A stretch of 64,000 nucleotides of DNA from Branchiostoma belcheri (GCF_001625305.1 NW_017804342.1:448107-512106), one strand, 5' to 3'; positions 34,868 to 48,622 are shown, counted from the stretch's first letter. Notes: generated by a model not told the origin, from the letters alone. Numbers and translations are program-made.

Positions 34868-35838
34868 ATTGATTGTCCCAGGTGAAGACCCAGCTCCAGT
34901 CCCGGTCAGCCTCCACCATCGCCGTGGGTCACCAACACACCCACGCCAGCATGACCCAGGGGTTAAAGGCCATATACAGAGAATATGGCATCATGGGACT
35001 GTGGCGAGGGGTCAGTGGGGCCATGCCAAGGGTCACGGTGGGGTCGGCAGCCCAGCTCAGCACGTTCGCTATTTCCAAGGAGAAAATACAGAACTTAGGG
35101 GTACGACACTCTACAAAAAACACTTTATGCATTTTCTAGTCAAACGTATCAAACCAACAACAAAAGAAACCTAAGAGTTAAAACTTTCATTCCAACAAAA
35201 GAGATTGTTCTCACCTAGAGCTTTCGACCAGTCACTCTGGTCTTCTTCAATACACTGACCCAGTGAGACTTGTAACATGGCTTCTCTCAAGTGTGACGTC
35301 AACACTGGGTCAAAGGTGTTGAGTGAACCAGTGTTGTGAGTGACTGGTCGAAAGCTCCAGGTGAGAACTATTGCTCGTGTTGGAACAAATGTTTTAACTT
35401 TAAACATGTAACCTACACAGATGAAGCTTCATGACAAAAATGAAACTTGTATTGATGTACAATGTATTGACAATGTCATAATTGTAGACTTGTGTATCTG
35501 TTCCCATGTAGATATTTCCGCACAACAGTTTTGCAGTGCCGATGCTGGGCAGCATGGTGAGCAGCGTTGTCGTCGTCACATTCATGACACCGTTTGACGT
35601 CGTGAGCACGCGACTCTACAACCAGCCGGTGAACGCCCGTGGAAAGGGAACGTTATACCGGGGAGTTTGGGACTGTTTCCAGAAGATATTCCACAAGGAG
35701 GGAGTCTGGGGGTTCTACAAGGGGACAGCTGCGTCGTACTTCCGTCTGGGACCGCATACAATTCTTAGCCTCATTTTCTGGGACCGCTTCAGAGACCTTT
35801 ACTTACATTTTGGGAAGGGAAGTGATTCAGCAGTATAG
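32757..35838 (+). CDS. SLC25A35: Mitochondrial carrier, SLC25A34/35-like, copy 1
   Basis: Five exons: 32,757-32,822; 34,036-34,184; 34,427-34,589; 34,882-35,100; 35,512-35,838 (stop included). All junctions have AG acceptors and GT donors, phases join in frame, and the product is 307 residues, the usual SLC25 length. Three carrier repeats are visible. Signature motifs are PLEVVK (at the exon 1-2 junction), PIYMVK (exon 3-4 junction) and PFDVVSTR in exon 5. The text around [12 protein letters not shown] and GSPIYMVKT is typical of SLC25A34/A35, orphan inner-membrane carriers whose substrate is not firmly established. The ATG has a good context (CACCATGA). Exon 1 uses a weak donor, GTGTGA. Introns carry a Harbinger-like relic, a TTGA microsatellite and a TTAA-flanked MITE. 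A34 versus A35 orthology cannot be decided here. Confidence 0.88.
33263..34003. mobile_element. Inverted-repeat element with Myb/SANT-like relic, intron 1
   Basis: Left end TGTTCATACCAGACTTAT then TTAGCGGTTTCAACCGGTTT; right end, in reverse complement, CGTTCATACCAGACTTTTA then AACCGGTTGAAACCGCTAAA. Inverted repeats of AACCGGTTTTT and CTGAACGCTAAGGG recur inside, giving strong secondary structure (for example AACCACCTC-ggg-AGGTGGTT near 33,379). At 33,606-33,695 a short frame reads [13 protein letters not shown]; after a stop and shifts, RNKHVWRNLVY and ISATVKGNE follow by 33,790. This order resembles the Myb/SANT-like DNA-binding domain that accompanies PIF/Harbinger transposases. The relic is broken by frameshifts and stops; no transposase frame is present. 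Confidence 0.6.
34816..34876 (+). repeat. (TTGA)n microsatellite abutting splice acceptor
   Basis: About 14 TTGA units with two interruptions run to within five or six bases of the TCCCAG acceptor of exon 4 in carrier copy 1. The corresponding place in copy 2 has ordinary sequence. Confidence 0.9.
35178..35397. mobile_element. TTAA-flanked MITE with ~60-bp inverted repeats, intron 4
   Basis: TTAA at 35,178-35,181 and at 35,394-35,397 flank the element. Left arm: AACTTTCATTCCAACA then TTGTTCTCACCTAGAGCTTT and CGACCAGTCAC. The right arm is the inverse: GTGACTGGTCGAAAGCTCCA then GGTGAGAACTATTGCTCGTG and TTGGAACA. TTAA duplications are typical of piggyBac-type elements. No coding capacity. Confidence 0.75.
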
Positions 35839-38129
35839 CACAGAAAGAATACAGCACAGAAGAAGAATTCGGAGATCCAGACCTCCAGGAAACCATGATG
35901 TTTACAAGCCACGACTTTTTAGGATTGGTTGAATTTCTCTCATAAAAAAGGGCTCTTTTTGCCTAGACAACTACTGATGCAATGTAAGCCATTTGTAGTT
36001 TGTTTTGCAAGGGAAAAACACCAGCTGGCAATGAGGTAATGTAACAAACAGACTGAACCTAGCCATGTCCATTAGGACATAACCTAAGGGCCTTGCAGAA
36101 ACACAGACAGACACACGCACAGACATACCAAAAACATTACCTTCTTTTTTCATGCAGGAATATACAAACAAACCTCCAGGAACATTCCCAGATTTGGATA
36201 TTACATAGATCCCACCGTGATTGTTCACTTGGAGCAAACTTTGCAGAGAATGAAATGTGAAAAGGTATCTGAAGAGAGTATTGCAGTTGAAGAGCATGTC
36301 GGCAGTACGTGCTGCACCTTATTTATCTCAAAGGCAAACAACACATTACACAGACTTACAGGCAGCAAGGCTGATATATACGTAGGTAAATAGGGGACAA
36401 CATTTAATATCATACTGCACCTGCGTGAAGCCTGTAATGTGTTGTGCCAAGCACTTCAGCAGAATGTCTCATATAAGGTCGTATTCACGCATATAAGGTT
36501 AACACTACGTCTGTAGTTTCTAAATGTTATGTCGAAAAAAATGTCTGCAACAAGCAAATTTCTAATGCAACGTTGACCAAAAAACAACGAAAACTGTGAA
36601 AAATTGGGGTGTCTCGTAGATGCAGTACGTTCTGCCGACGTGCTCAGTTGAAGTTGGTCAGATTGGAACATGATTGTGACAGAGTATGGATAATGTGATG
36701 ACAATGATGTAGAAGATTGTTGTTTTCTACAATCTGTTGGAAGGTGTAGAAGGCTGTGACAGTAGGTGGCAGTGCCTCGATACTGTGGCAGAAATTGTGT
36801 GTGAGCCGTATATATTCAAAATATATGTAAAAAATATAAAACTTAAAATCTAATACAATGTGAGGATATTGTCATAGGGTTACTAGTATCTTAGGTTATA
36901 TTTTCTCTGGATTCTTAAAGTTGAGTACGAGCTTAGCACTGACATTGCCTTGTCGGCTTGTCTTATACATGTAGATAGGTAAAACTGTGCCTTTCCAGAT
37001 ATTGTCAAATGATGACGCTGGCTTCAGCAATTCAAAGCAGTATGACATGCAATCATTGGTTCTTTTTAATTTTGTGGATAGTTTTTTTATCATAGAAGGT
37101 CTTCAGAAAAGGGAAGAAGCTGCAATCAGGCTATCAATGAATAAACTGGAAAAAGTAATCAGAGATTGGAAACTTTGTCCATTGTACTTTTTACTAAGTA
37201 CTAGTATCTGTCCTGAAGACGCTACCCACCTGTTGTTTAAGCAAGATGCCAGGGATACACACCAGAGCAAGAAAACAGTTGGGAAGAAGACCACTCATCG
37301 AAAATAATATAGACTCTTTTTCACGAATGTGTGGACTTGAAGGAGACGTCCATTCCATTAAGGAGGTTTAGCTCCGTGTTCAGTATATATCCTTCCATAC
37401 ACTTTGAAATTCATAATACATACAGATGGATTGTTGTTGTAAGAAATAGGTTTACGTTGTTCGAGGGTATCCAACTATGGGCAAAACACACATGTACTAG
37501 TGTTAAAAGACTACCAGCGAAGTGAAGTGAACCAGTGATAAAAACCCACCGCCAAAAAATGCCCGAAACACATCAAACCACCACGCCTCTGCTTGGAGAT
37601 GAAGCTATTGTCCCCACGTTGTGGACACGCCTAGTTTTACAGTTGCCATGGCGTTTTTCAGTAGCCTCGTGTGCAGGCTCCGGGTGGGTGGGAATTTTGA
37701 TACAGCGTTTTGAAGACAGGTGCATTCTCAGCCACGACGAAATAACCTGTCGTCAACCTGTCGCGACCTCGCGATGCCGCACTGACACTGTATATCCTTC
37801 GTCCGACAAGGCATTTTTACTTGGATCCTTAAGATGCTGAAGAGGTGCACAACAAGCTTACAACGATCACCTCACTTTCTCCCCTACATAGACCAGAAGT
37901 ACTAGTAGTGGTGGACTGGTTTGTTCACGGCCCTTATTATAGGTCCATTGTGACCTACATTGTATACCCGCAGGGCAGATTATTCTCACAATAGGCTAGC
38001 TGAAAACCTGTCCGAAAATGGGGCAAATCACCTGACTGGAAGCCGATCGTGCCGGCTACTTGTCTAACGCACGCCGTGCTAAAACAGTTTCTGCCTTGTC
38101 GGCGTTCGTCCTCGTCTTGTTCTTATGCC
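35839..38129. other. Intergenic region between the carrier copies
   Basis: No supported exon. 36,085-36,165 resembles a minus-strand fragment of the octamer-rich element end (AGACAGACACACGCACAGAC, then ATTACCTTCTTTTTT). GCAGTACGTTCTGCCGACGT at 36,621 recurs near 55,807. Frames at 36,987-37,307 (+) and 37,535-37,840 (+) have no recognisable domain. The promoter of copy 2 should lie before 38,130. Confidence 0.45.
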
Positions 38130-41299
<3,170 letters not shown>

Positions 41300-42719
41300 A
41301 AAGTAGATTTAGGAATTCGAAGATGCCTTTGACCCAATTGCAATGCTGATGTCACACTTCAGAGACGTCTCACTCGGTCAGACTATTGAAGAAGACCAGT
41401 ACAACTGGTCAAAAGTTCAGTACTGTATTATATAGATTAGTACATTTGTAGTATTTAGAGTTATAAAATGATAAGGATAATTGTGTGTCTTAAAATGCAC
41501 AGTGACTGTTGAACATAACATATATCACAACATGTCTTCTCAGACATTTGACATATTAAAGTGTTACATTTCATACAATTTCACTGGTATCGACTTGTTC
41601 CTGGTTCATTTCCAAAGTCCTCAATTGTCCTCGCGTACATGGCAACTGAGTGGGTGGGTGTGTGGTGGGCGCCAAAGTTTTCTGTCTATTTATTTTCCTT
41701 GGATGGTTGCCATGACAGTACATGCATGACGGAAAAATCACAAATACTGGACTTTCATGCCCCACCCCCAGCCGATACATTGTACATAACCTGACGTTTA
41801 TGTCCAGTAGCACTGAGTCAACTTATCATGATATTATGTGACAGAGTGGGTATTAACGTTAGTACATAAAGTTAAGTGATACAGAACTTAAAGGCTGTTT
41901 GCATAAATCTTTAAATAATACCTAAAACAAGCACTGACTTCCAAAATGAGGATAGATTTTGACGTGTACTCCATACAAAGATAAAGGTGTTAGACCCTTC
42001 TTCGTACTTCCCGCCATTTTTGTGTCCAACCGCCAAATGAAATATGACGAGCTGTGAATGAATGTCTCAGAACATGAACGTAAGACTATTCCTACAAACA
42101 CCAATGGTACTGGTGGTGACCTTAGAATGGTCCTCCCTTTATAGACCACAAGTGGAAGTCAAAAGGAGAAAAGATGGCAGAAAACGATGATCTCCTGCAT
42201 CCTTGTCAATGGCTGTAGTGCACACAAAAACCGCGAGATGGCGTCAGTGCACGTGACAACAACAACAGCTGTGTTATGAATTATGCAGCAGTTTACAGAG
42301 GAACCCCCCGGGTTTTTCTGTAGATCCGGATCCAGGTTAGGGTCTCTGAAATTGAAAGTATTTTCCATGGCTTTTCGGTAGCGAGTATGTAGTACATGTG
42401 TATCTGGGAGTCCAAGTCGGTGTCTTCGAGTTGCAGTAAACGTAGGTAAGGTTTGACCTCTCTGTATCTTGGTACGAATCTTCGAATGGGCTTTCTTTGG
42501 TGCAGTGGGACATGCCCCAACGCGGAAGTGGGGAGGGGGGCAGACAGAGACCGCTGCTCAAAATAAATTCCCTGTGCCATTTGTTTTAAAACGGGTTAGA
42601 ACTTAGAAGTAATCTAGAACTTATATGGATGATGTCTATAACGAAGCTGATATTAGGAAATGATTTAACGTTAAAGATTTCACCATTTACTTAGGTGACG
42701 ACGGGCTGCTAAATTTAAA
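41300..42719. other. Carrier copy 2 3' flank; no confident gene
   Basis: The 3' UTR of copy 2 should start here. A 95-codon minus frame (42,580 to 42,293) has a good start context (ACAAATGG) but no recognised domain or splice partner. At 41,390-41,420 GAAGAAGACCAG and ACTGGTC echo the TTAA-flanked MITE core. Confidence 0.4.
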
Positions 42720-43335
42720 CATACCTGCATAAATTTATCAATTAACATAATTTTCGCGCCAAAAATTAAGATGTCATCTACTTTTGAAATCCCCACATAC
42801 TGCACTTGCAAGTTACATTTGTGACATTTATGGTTGGCACTAAAACAGCCCATGTAAGGCCCACTCATAAATTTTCGGGCCACCATCACAAAATGCTAGA
42901 CTGAGAAATAATGTAAACAAACCTAGATGACAGCTGTGTATCTCCTAAAGGCGTCATATTTTAGCACACTGGCTTGCACTATGCAATAGGGTAGGGTTGG
43001 TTCACCTTACTTAAATGACTAGAATATCAACATATTTGTGCAATTATCTCACGTTTCTGACATTTATGGTTGATGCTGAAACAGCTGCCCACAAGGGGTG
43101 TACTCAGTTTGTGGCACCACCATATATTCCAGAATGTAAACAAACATGGCTGACAGCTGTGTTTCCAGTTAAACACACTCGTAAGGTGTGGTATTTTGGC
43201 ACCACCACTCCCTGGACGGCACATTGCAAATGGAGTAGGGTTGATTCAACTTACTTTGTAAAAAAATACCCAGAAAATAATTTGACGTTTGTCCTAATGT
43301 TGCATAACGCAGCTTTAAACAGACTGTTACAGTGC
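42720..43335 (+). repeat. ~300-bp dispersed repeat, two adjacent copies (G2, G3)
   Basis: Copy G2 (to about 43,012) and G3 (43,013-43,335) share GACATTTATGGTTG, AATGTAAACAAAC, TGACAGCTGTGT, TATTTTRGCAC and AGTAGGGTTG-like blocks in the same order. The 109-codon frame across G3 is not a gene. Both sit just upstream of the zinc-finger gene. Confidence 0.7.
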
Positions 43336-43472
43336 AATTGTTAATGTCGCTTCAATCGATATCTAAAAAAAAGGAGAAGACAAAAAAAAAGAAAATCTCT
43401 ATCTACTGACCCTACTTTTTTCTCAGGACTGGAACCAGAAACACAACAATTATTTTCCCATGCCTTATCATT

Positions 43473-45911
43473 ATGCAGGTCAACAGCCAAACCAGCATGC
43501 AGGCCAACACTGAGGTACCAAAGATGGATGACTCTGGTATCCCTGTCCAGGCAAAGCGGAAGCCTGGACGACCCGCCACCCTTTCCCCGTTGGAAAGACA
43601 ACAGAAAAGAAAAGACAAGTTTAAAAGCCGGGTGTTTTTACTTGACACCTTTGCGGAGTGGAGAGATGTACAGAAGAAGCTGCAACTGAAAAGCGACCGG
43701 GAACTCGCCCGCCTATTGTTGGACAGGTTTGTAGTTTTCTGTATGTACATACCGGTACATGCATGATGTAATGGTCACAATGTTCGGCTGGGACCTGGGT
43801 TTGATCCCCTGTACCTCATATTTCTGACATTTATGGTTCAAGGCATTAAAACCCACACGAGGTGCACTCAGTTTGCGTCACCACCAAAAACTACCAGAAT
43901 GTAAAGAAACATAACTAACAGCTTTTAAACATACTCATAAGGCATTATATTTTGGCACCTCTACATCTTGAATGGCACTTATTTGCATTGGATTAGGGTT
44001 GATTGAACAAAAAATGACTAGAAAATTGACTTCATGTTATACTGCAGCTGTGTTATGATTTAACTGTACAATAAAATGCCATACATGTTTCCTGCCTACA
44101 GATATTCCAGCAGCACTCAAAGTACCCGGAAAACACTTGTACTGGAGCGCGGGTTACTGACCATGTGGAACAACATCATGGCTGCCAAGGGCTTCAGCGA
44201 CGACATGGAGTTTCTGTGGTTCCTGCTAACTGTAGGAGCCGAGAGTTCCAGCCAAGGTTGGCCTGGTGTGAGTAGTACGACAAGTATGGCGCCAGGACAA
44301 GGGGCTGCTCGCAGAACCCCACAAAAGCAGACGAGCTCGAACAAATGTGTGCCCGTAAAAGTTGACTATGTTGGGCCGGGTCGTATGGTGGCAGGCCCCA
44401 GCCGTCAGGCAAATCCTGAGTCGGTCGTCCCGGCAGTCGCGTACCGTCCACCCATCAGAAAGAACAGCAACAGTACTACAGTCACGGCTGCCCTCGCTGC
44501 TGACAGACGTGTACCGGCTGTAGAAGGTGATGGGCATGCTAACGACGGATCACTAACGGACACCGACACGGCGTCCGAATCGGAGCAGCATTGTGAAGGT
44601 CTTCCTGTTAAGAAGGAAAATGAACCAGACCCTGGTAACTGTACTAAAACCAGTTCTACATCTCAGCTTAGCTTCGGTACAGCTGACACTGAGGAGGAGG
44701 AAGAGATCGACCGTGATAATCATGATGACGCAAACCTAACGTCTCAGCCAAGCTCTGTCACAGTTGGTCCTCGTGATATGAAGGAGGAGGATGCATTCGA
44801 GACAGACCTTGTTGATTACCATACTAACACCAGTAACGTTACATGTCGGCTGGGCTTTGGCACAGAGGATAATGCAGAGAATAGCTTTGACGACGGTGGT
44901 AATACCAACCTCACTGTTGCCAAAGCTGGAGAGGAAAGAGTACCAGAAGATGGCGATTACTTTGATGAAGAAGGCGAGGAAGATTTTACACCTTCAGAAG
45001 ACGATGGAAATGGTGACCAAAGTGATGATTCATGGCACCCACCATCAGAAAGGAAAAAAATCACCAAAGCCACCAAAGGATCAGCTGACACTAGTAACAG
45101 TGAAGATGCATCCGTGGAAAGGGAGGGCAAGCCAAAAAAGCAGTTGGTTTGTGAATGTGGGGAAACCTTCGACTCTCAATCGCTGTACTACAAACATAAG
45201 ATAGAGGCCCATCCCAGAATCTGTGAAATCTGCAACAAAAAGTTTCCTACGGCAAACGCGTTAAACGTGTGTCGACGGACACACATGTCTGACGAAGAGA
45301 AAGCAAACTTAAGTGAAAGGGACAGCCTGTCTTTCTGCGATCTCTGTCGAACGTTTTTCTCGACCAGGAAACTAAAAAAGCACATTCGACTCGTACACGG
45401 TGGGCTAAAAGTACGCTGCTCCAGCCAGAGAGATGGTGAGTTGGAAGGCAGCAATCCTGTCTTTAAAAGGAGAAGAAAAAGTAGAATGAAATCGGGGGAT
45501 AAAGTCCCCAATAAAGTCCCCAAGAAGCGTGAGCGTGTCCCATGTACATGGGAAGGCTGTGAGAAAACGTTTGCTTTCCGCAGGGACCTGACAACACATC
45601 TGGTGTCGCACACGGGCAAACGTAGCCACCTGTGCTCGTACTGCGGCCAGATGTTCCTGAGACTGGACCACCTGAAGGTTCACCTGCGGATTCACACGGG
45701 GGACACACCCTTCAGGTGTGAACTGTGCAGCTACAGCGGGCGTCAGTCCAACTGTCTCAAGTGGCACATGAAGACCCACCACCCGGGATACTGTCAGGAG
45801 CCAGGTGACGGGAACAGTGCAGAGCCAACAGAAGACACATTGGACACTGCTGGAGACCTCTCTGATAATGTAAAGGAAAGTGATCTCGGTCCAGTTTTTC
45901 AACCCCTGTGA
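43473..45911 (+). CDS. C2H2 zinc-finger protein with N-terminal helical module
   Basis: Two exons, 43,473-43,726 and 44,102-45,911, join in frame (donor GTTTGT, acceptor CCTACAG) to 687 residues. The start is uncertain: TTATGCAG at 43,473 could be a start codon or a splice acceptor, and ATG at 43,500 is an alternative; upstream exons may exist. N-terminus: an AT-hook-like KRKPGRP, then a helical module with FAEWRDVQKKLQLKSDRELA and LLLDRY. The middle (about residues 264-400) is acidic with internal repeats. Six fingers lie at about 435-455 (C-x1-C, atypical), 459-479 (first His replaced by Cys475), 497-517, 566-588, 596-616 and 624-644; the last three carry most of the classic linker features (HTGK, HTGD). 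It is likely a nuclear DNA-binding regulator. I cannot name an ortholog. Confidence 0.82.
43818..44060 (+). repeat. ~300-bp dispersed repeat, copy G4, intron of zinc-finger gene
   Basis: TTTCTGACATTTATGGTTCA, GTGCACTCAGTTTG, CCAGAATGTAAAGAAACATA, TATTTTGGCACC and TAGGGTTGATTGA match G3 in order. It fills most of the intron. Confidence 0.75.
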
Positions 45912-46580
45912 AGATCTAATCTCTGGTCAAAACAGAGAAAACAGATGCTTTGTACTGTATTAACAGGCTTATTGTACCTCAGTGTATTGCAAAGGTGGAG
46001 AACCAACCAAAAGATTTTGGTACAGAGAAAAGAATATTAGGGACATCAAAAAAGGCTGATGACACAGAAACTAATACCTATCTGTTATAAACAATATCAC
46101 AAGGTTGCAGAAAAGAACAAACTTGTACATAGAGGAGAGTGTGGTACTAAGTAGACAGTTGAGAACACTTTGTATTTACTTCAATTTTCACCATAGTGAC
46201 GTAGTTCCATGGTGACGTAGTTCTAGGAAAGAAGCTTTTCAGCGTGCAACTGCCCTAGTGAGCAACTGCCCTAAGGAATTCTGAAAATATTGCACCACAA
46301 ACTCTTCAAACAAAAGATTGACAGCAACATTCATTATTTTTAGCAGCAGCGATATGGGATCATGCACATGAAAACATTACAGTATATACCTCCACACATG
46401 GTATACTGGTAGCCCTTTTTACTAATTTTAGGCTTGTGATGTTGTGTTTACTTCAGTGCCAGGCAGGTCAGTGTACTGTTGGTGTATTGCTGACATTCAT
46501 GATTGTGATACATTTAAAGTTGAACTTGTACATAGTAGTTGGCATTAGTCTGTATAGTTTTAGTAAGATATCAATGTAAT

Positions 46581-46674
46581 TATGTTTACCGAAGAAAACA
46601 TATTGTTATGTGTTATGCTGGGCGATATGAAGGTAAACATATTAATGCATTTGCTTTGCAAACTTACCTTTCTC
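46581..46674 (+). mobile_element. MITE-like repeat, internally deleted copy E4, in 3' UTR
   Basis: TATGTTTACCGAAGAAAACA is joined directly to ATGAAGGTAAACATATTAAT and TTTGCTTTGCAAACTTACC. Only about 94 of 255 bases remain. It lies in the predicted 3' UTR of the zinc-finger gene. Confidence 0.75.
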
Positions 46675-46755
46675 ATTTTTACTTCTGCTTTTTATTCAGG
46701 ACCTGTACATTTACTTAGCTTATAAAAGTATAAAGGTGCTACACACATGTAGTAC

Positions 46756-46761
46756 AATAAA
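46756..46761 (+). terminator. Polyadenylation signal of zinc-finger gene
   Basis: AATAAA lies 845 bases after the stop codon and is the first canonical hexamer I noticed in a plausible setting. The following sequence is only modestly T-rich. Confidence 0.4.
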
Positions 46762-47239
46762 GGTCTTACATTTATTGGTTTAAAGAAGAGACTGCTTTAC
46801 TTTTATTAAAATGCCATTGATATATTTTAACAAGGAATGTAGGACATTTTAATGGTCTGCCTTTTCGCGCATTATCTAAGGGATGAAGTTTTACAGCCTT
46901 ACTAGTATATTGTAAACTCTTTTATTCTAAAGTTATACTTTTTTTTCAAAGCAAACTTAAAAGACTTTAGAATACTTTAACTATACTAGTAAGGAATCTG
47001 GATCACATGGTTCTTCCCCCCCCCCCCCAACAAAAGAGCCTCTAAGCTGGTTCAAATACAGCGTAGTGGCCTAAATTAAAGCGTGGGGGGTCAAAATGAC
47101 AGTTTAGGGCTACGATCAGACTATTTTAGCGAGAACACTGCATGTATAACTCACTTGCTATGCACGGTCTTGTATTGCTCTCCTGTCAGGCAACTATGAA
47201 ACGCTAGGCGTCGCTGCTGCACTGTGTCGCACTGCGCTA
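46762..47239. other. Intergenic, no feature
   Basis: AT-rich sequence with a C12-type homopolymer at about 47,017-47,028; nothing else supportable. Confidence 0.5.
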
Positions 47240-47389
47240 GTAAAACATTCAAGATGGCGGTGCTAACGAAGAAGCCGAGACGTGTGGAGCGCAGCGGCGG
47301 GAACAACTCATATAACAGCAAGGTAGCGGTATACCGAGATCTATAGGCCATGAGCTAAACGTGCACACTATAGAGGCTGTCTCCCAGCC
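47240..47389 (+). promoter_or_regulatory. KCTD9 promoter/5' UTR with YY1-like site
   Basis: CAAGATGGCGGTG (AAGATGGCGG at 47,251-47,260) matches the YY1 consensus, commonly found just downstream of start sites in TATA-less promoters. The patch is CpG-richer than its flanks and precedes the KCTD9 ATG by 130 bases. Confidence 0.5.
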
Positions 47390-48622
47390 ATGGCACAGCC
47401 AAGAGTAACGCTCTTTGTGAACAGGAGTCGCGAGAAGGGTTGTGTGTGCTTGCTTCCGTCTGATTTCGAAGAGCTCCTCAAAATCGCCAGTCACAAGCTG
47501 AGCATTGACGCGAAGAAGCTCTACACGGAGCAAGGGGCACTTGTTGACGAGATTGAAGTGATCAGAGACAACGACGTGCTGTTTGTGTCAGCGGGAGAGC
47601 CGTTCTTTGAATCAAAAACAAACCGAAAGGAACCGTCAAGAACTTGTCATAATGGAGCCTTCCGCCAGAGAGCGCAAGTAGACCACGACTTGGACGGCCC
47701 ATCCCAAACTGACTGGATTTCAGTAAACGTTGGAGGGAAGTCGTTCACAACCACCAGAAGTACTCTGGTGACGAAAGAGCCAGAAAGTATGCTTGCCAGA
47801 ATGTTTGACGACGAATCCACAAGCCTGTGGTCACATGCAAGGGATGAATCTGGAGCCTATCTCATTGACAGAAGCCCTCTCTACTTCGAACCCATCTTGA
47901 ACTTCCTCCGACACGGCCGACTGATTCTCAACCAAGGAGTCAACCCTGAAGGAGTCTTGGAGGAGGCAAAATTTTTCGGAATCTTCACTCTCGTGGAACT
48001 ACTTGAAGATATCATCAAGAGCGGAGAACCCGTCGGAGACGGGACCCCGCTGACGAGACGAGAGTTTGTCCGTATCCTGATCGCGACGCCGTCTAACCGC
48101 GAACTCCGGATGCAGGGCATCAACTTTTCCGGGGCGGACCTCTCCAAACTAGACCTGAGATACATCAACTTCAAACAAGCCAACTTTCACAACGCAGACC
48201 TCTCCGGAGCCAACCTGGCCAGCTGTTCCCTCGAGCGGGCCGACCTCTCGAAGGCTGTCCTGGAAGGAGCGAATCTCCAGGGCGTGAAGATGGTCTGTGC
48301 GAACCTGGAGGGTGCCTCAATGCGGGGGTGTAACTTCGAGGACCCGACAGGCCTGCGAGCAAACATGGAGGGGTGCAACATGAAGGGCGTTGACCTGGAG
48401 TGTAGCCAGATGGGCGGGGTCAATCTGCGAGTTGCGACTCTGAAGAACGCCAGTCTGCAGAATTGCAACTTGAGGGGCGCGATTTTGGCGGGGACGGACC
48501 TGGAGAACTGTAACCTCACGGGGTGCGACCTGCAAGACGCGAACCTGCGGGGGGCGAACGTGAAGGGAGCCACGTTCGAAGAGATGCTGACACCGATCCA
48601 CATGTCCCAGTCTGTGCGATAA
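47390..48622 (+). CDS. KCTD9: KCTD9, BTB/pentapeptide-repeat protein, single exon
   Basis: A single uninterrupted frame of 410 residues with a strong start (CAGCCATGG). An N-terminal KHA region (about 3-74: VTLFVNR ... DNDVLFVSAGEPF) is followed by a linker, a BTB/T1 domain (about 109-206, with SVNVGGKSFTTTRSTLV, YLIDRSPLYFEPILNFLRHG and EEAKFFGI) and pentapeptide repeats (about 242-396, A(D/N)LxX type), ending TPIHMSQSVR. This architecture and the C-terminus are diagnostic of KCTD9. Vertebrate KCTD9 is about 389 residues; the extra length is in the 75-105 linker. KCTD9 is known to assemble through its BTB domain and to bind Cullin-3, implying a ubiquitin-ligase adaptor role. Vertebrate KCTD9 has many introns; here there are none, suggesting intron loss or a retrocopy that stayed intact. 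Confidence 0.96.
   Translation: MAQPRVTLFVNRSREKGCVCLLPSDFEELLKIASHKLSIDAKKLYTEQGALVDEIEVIRDNDVLFVSAGEPFFESKTNRKEPSRTCHNGAFRQRAQVDHDLDGPSQTDWISVNVGGKSFTTTRSTLVTKEPESMLARMFDDESTSLWSHARDESGAYLIDRSPLYFEPILNFLRHGRLILNQGVNPEGVLEEAKFFGIFTLVELLEDIIKSGEPVGDGTPLTRREFVRILIATPSNRELRMQGINFSGADLSKLDLRYINFKQANFHNADLSGANLASCSLERADLSKAVLEGANLQGVKMVCANLEGASMRGCNFEDPTGLRANMEGCNMKGVDLECSQMGGVNLRVATLKNASLQNCNLRGAILAGTDLENCNLTGCDLQDANLRGANVKGATFEEMLTPIHMSQSVR

Noticed and set aside
36987-37307. 106-codon plus frame between the carrier genes
   Set aside because: AT-rich, no domain, no splice support.
42293-42580. 95-codon minus frame with a good start context
   Set aside because: No recognised family and no partner exon; length is within chance in this window.
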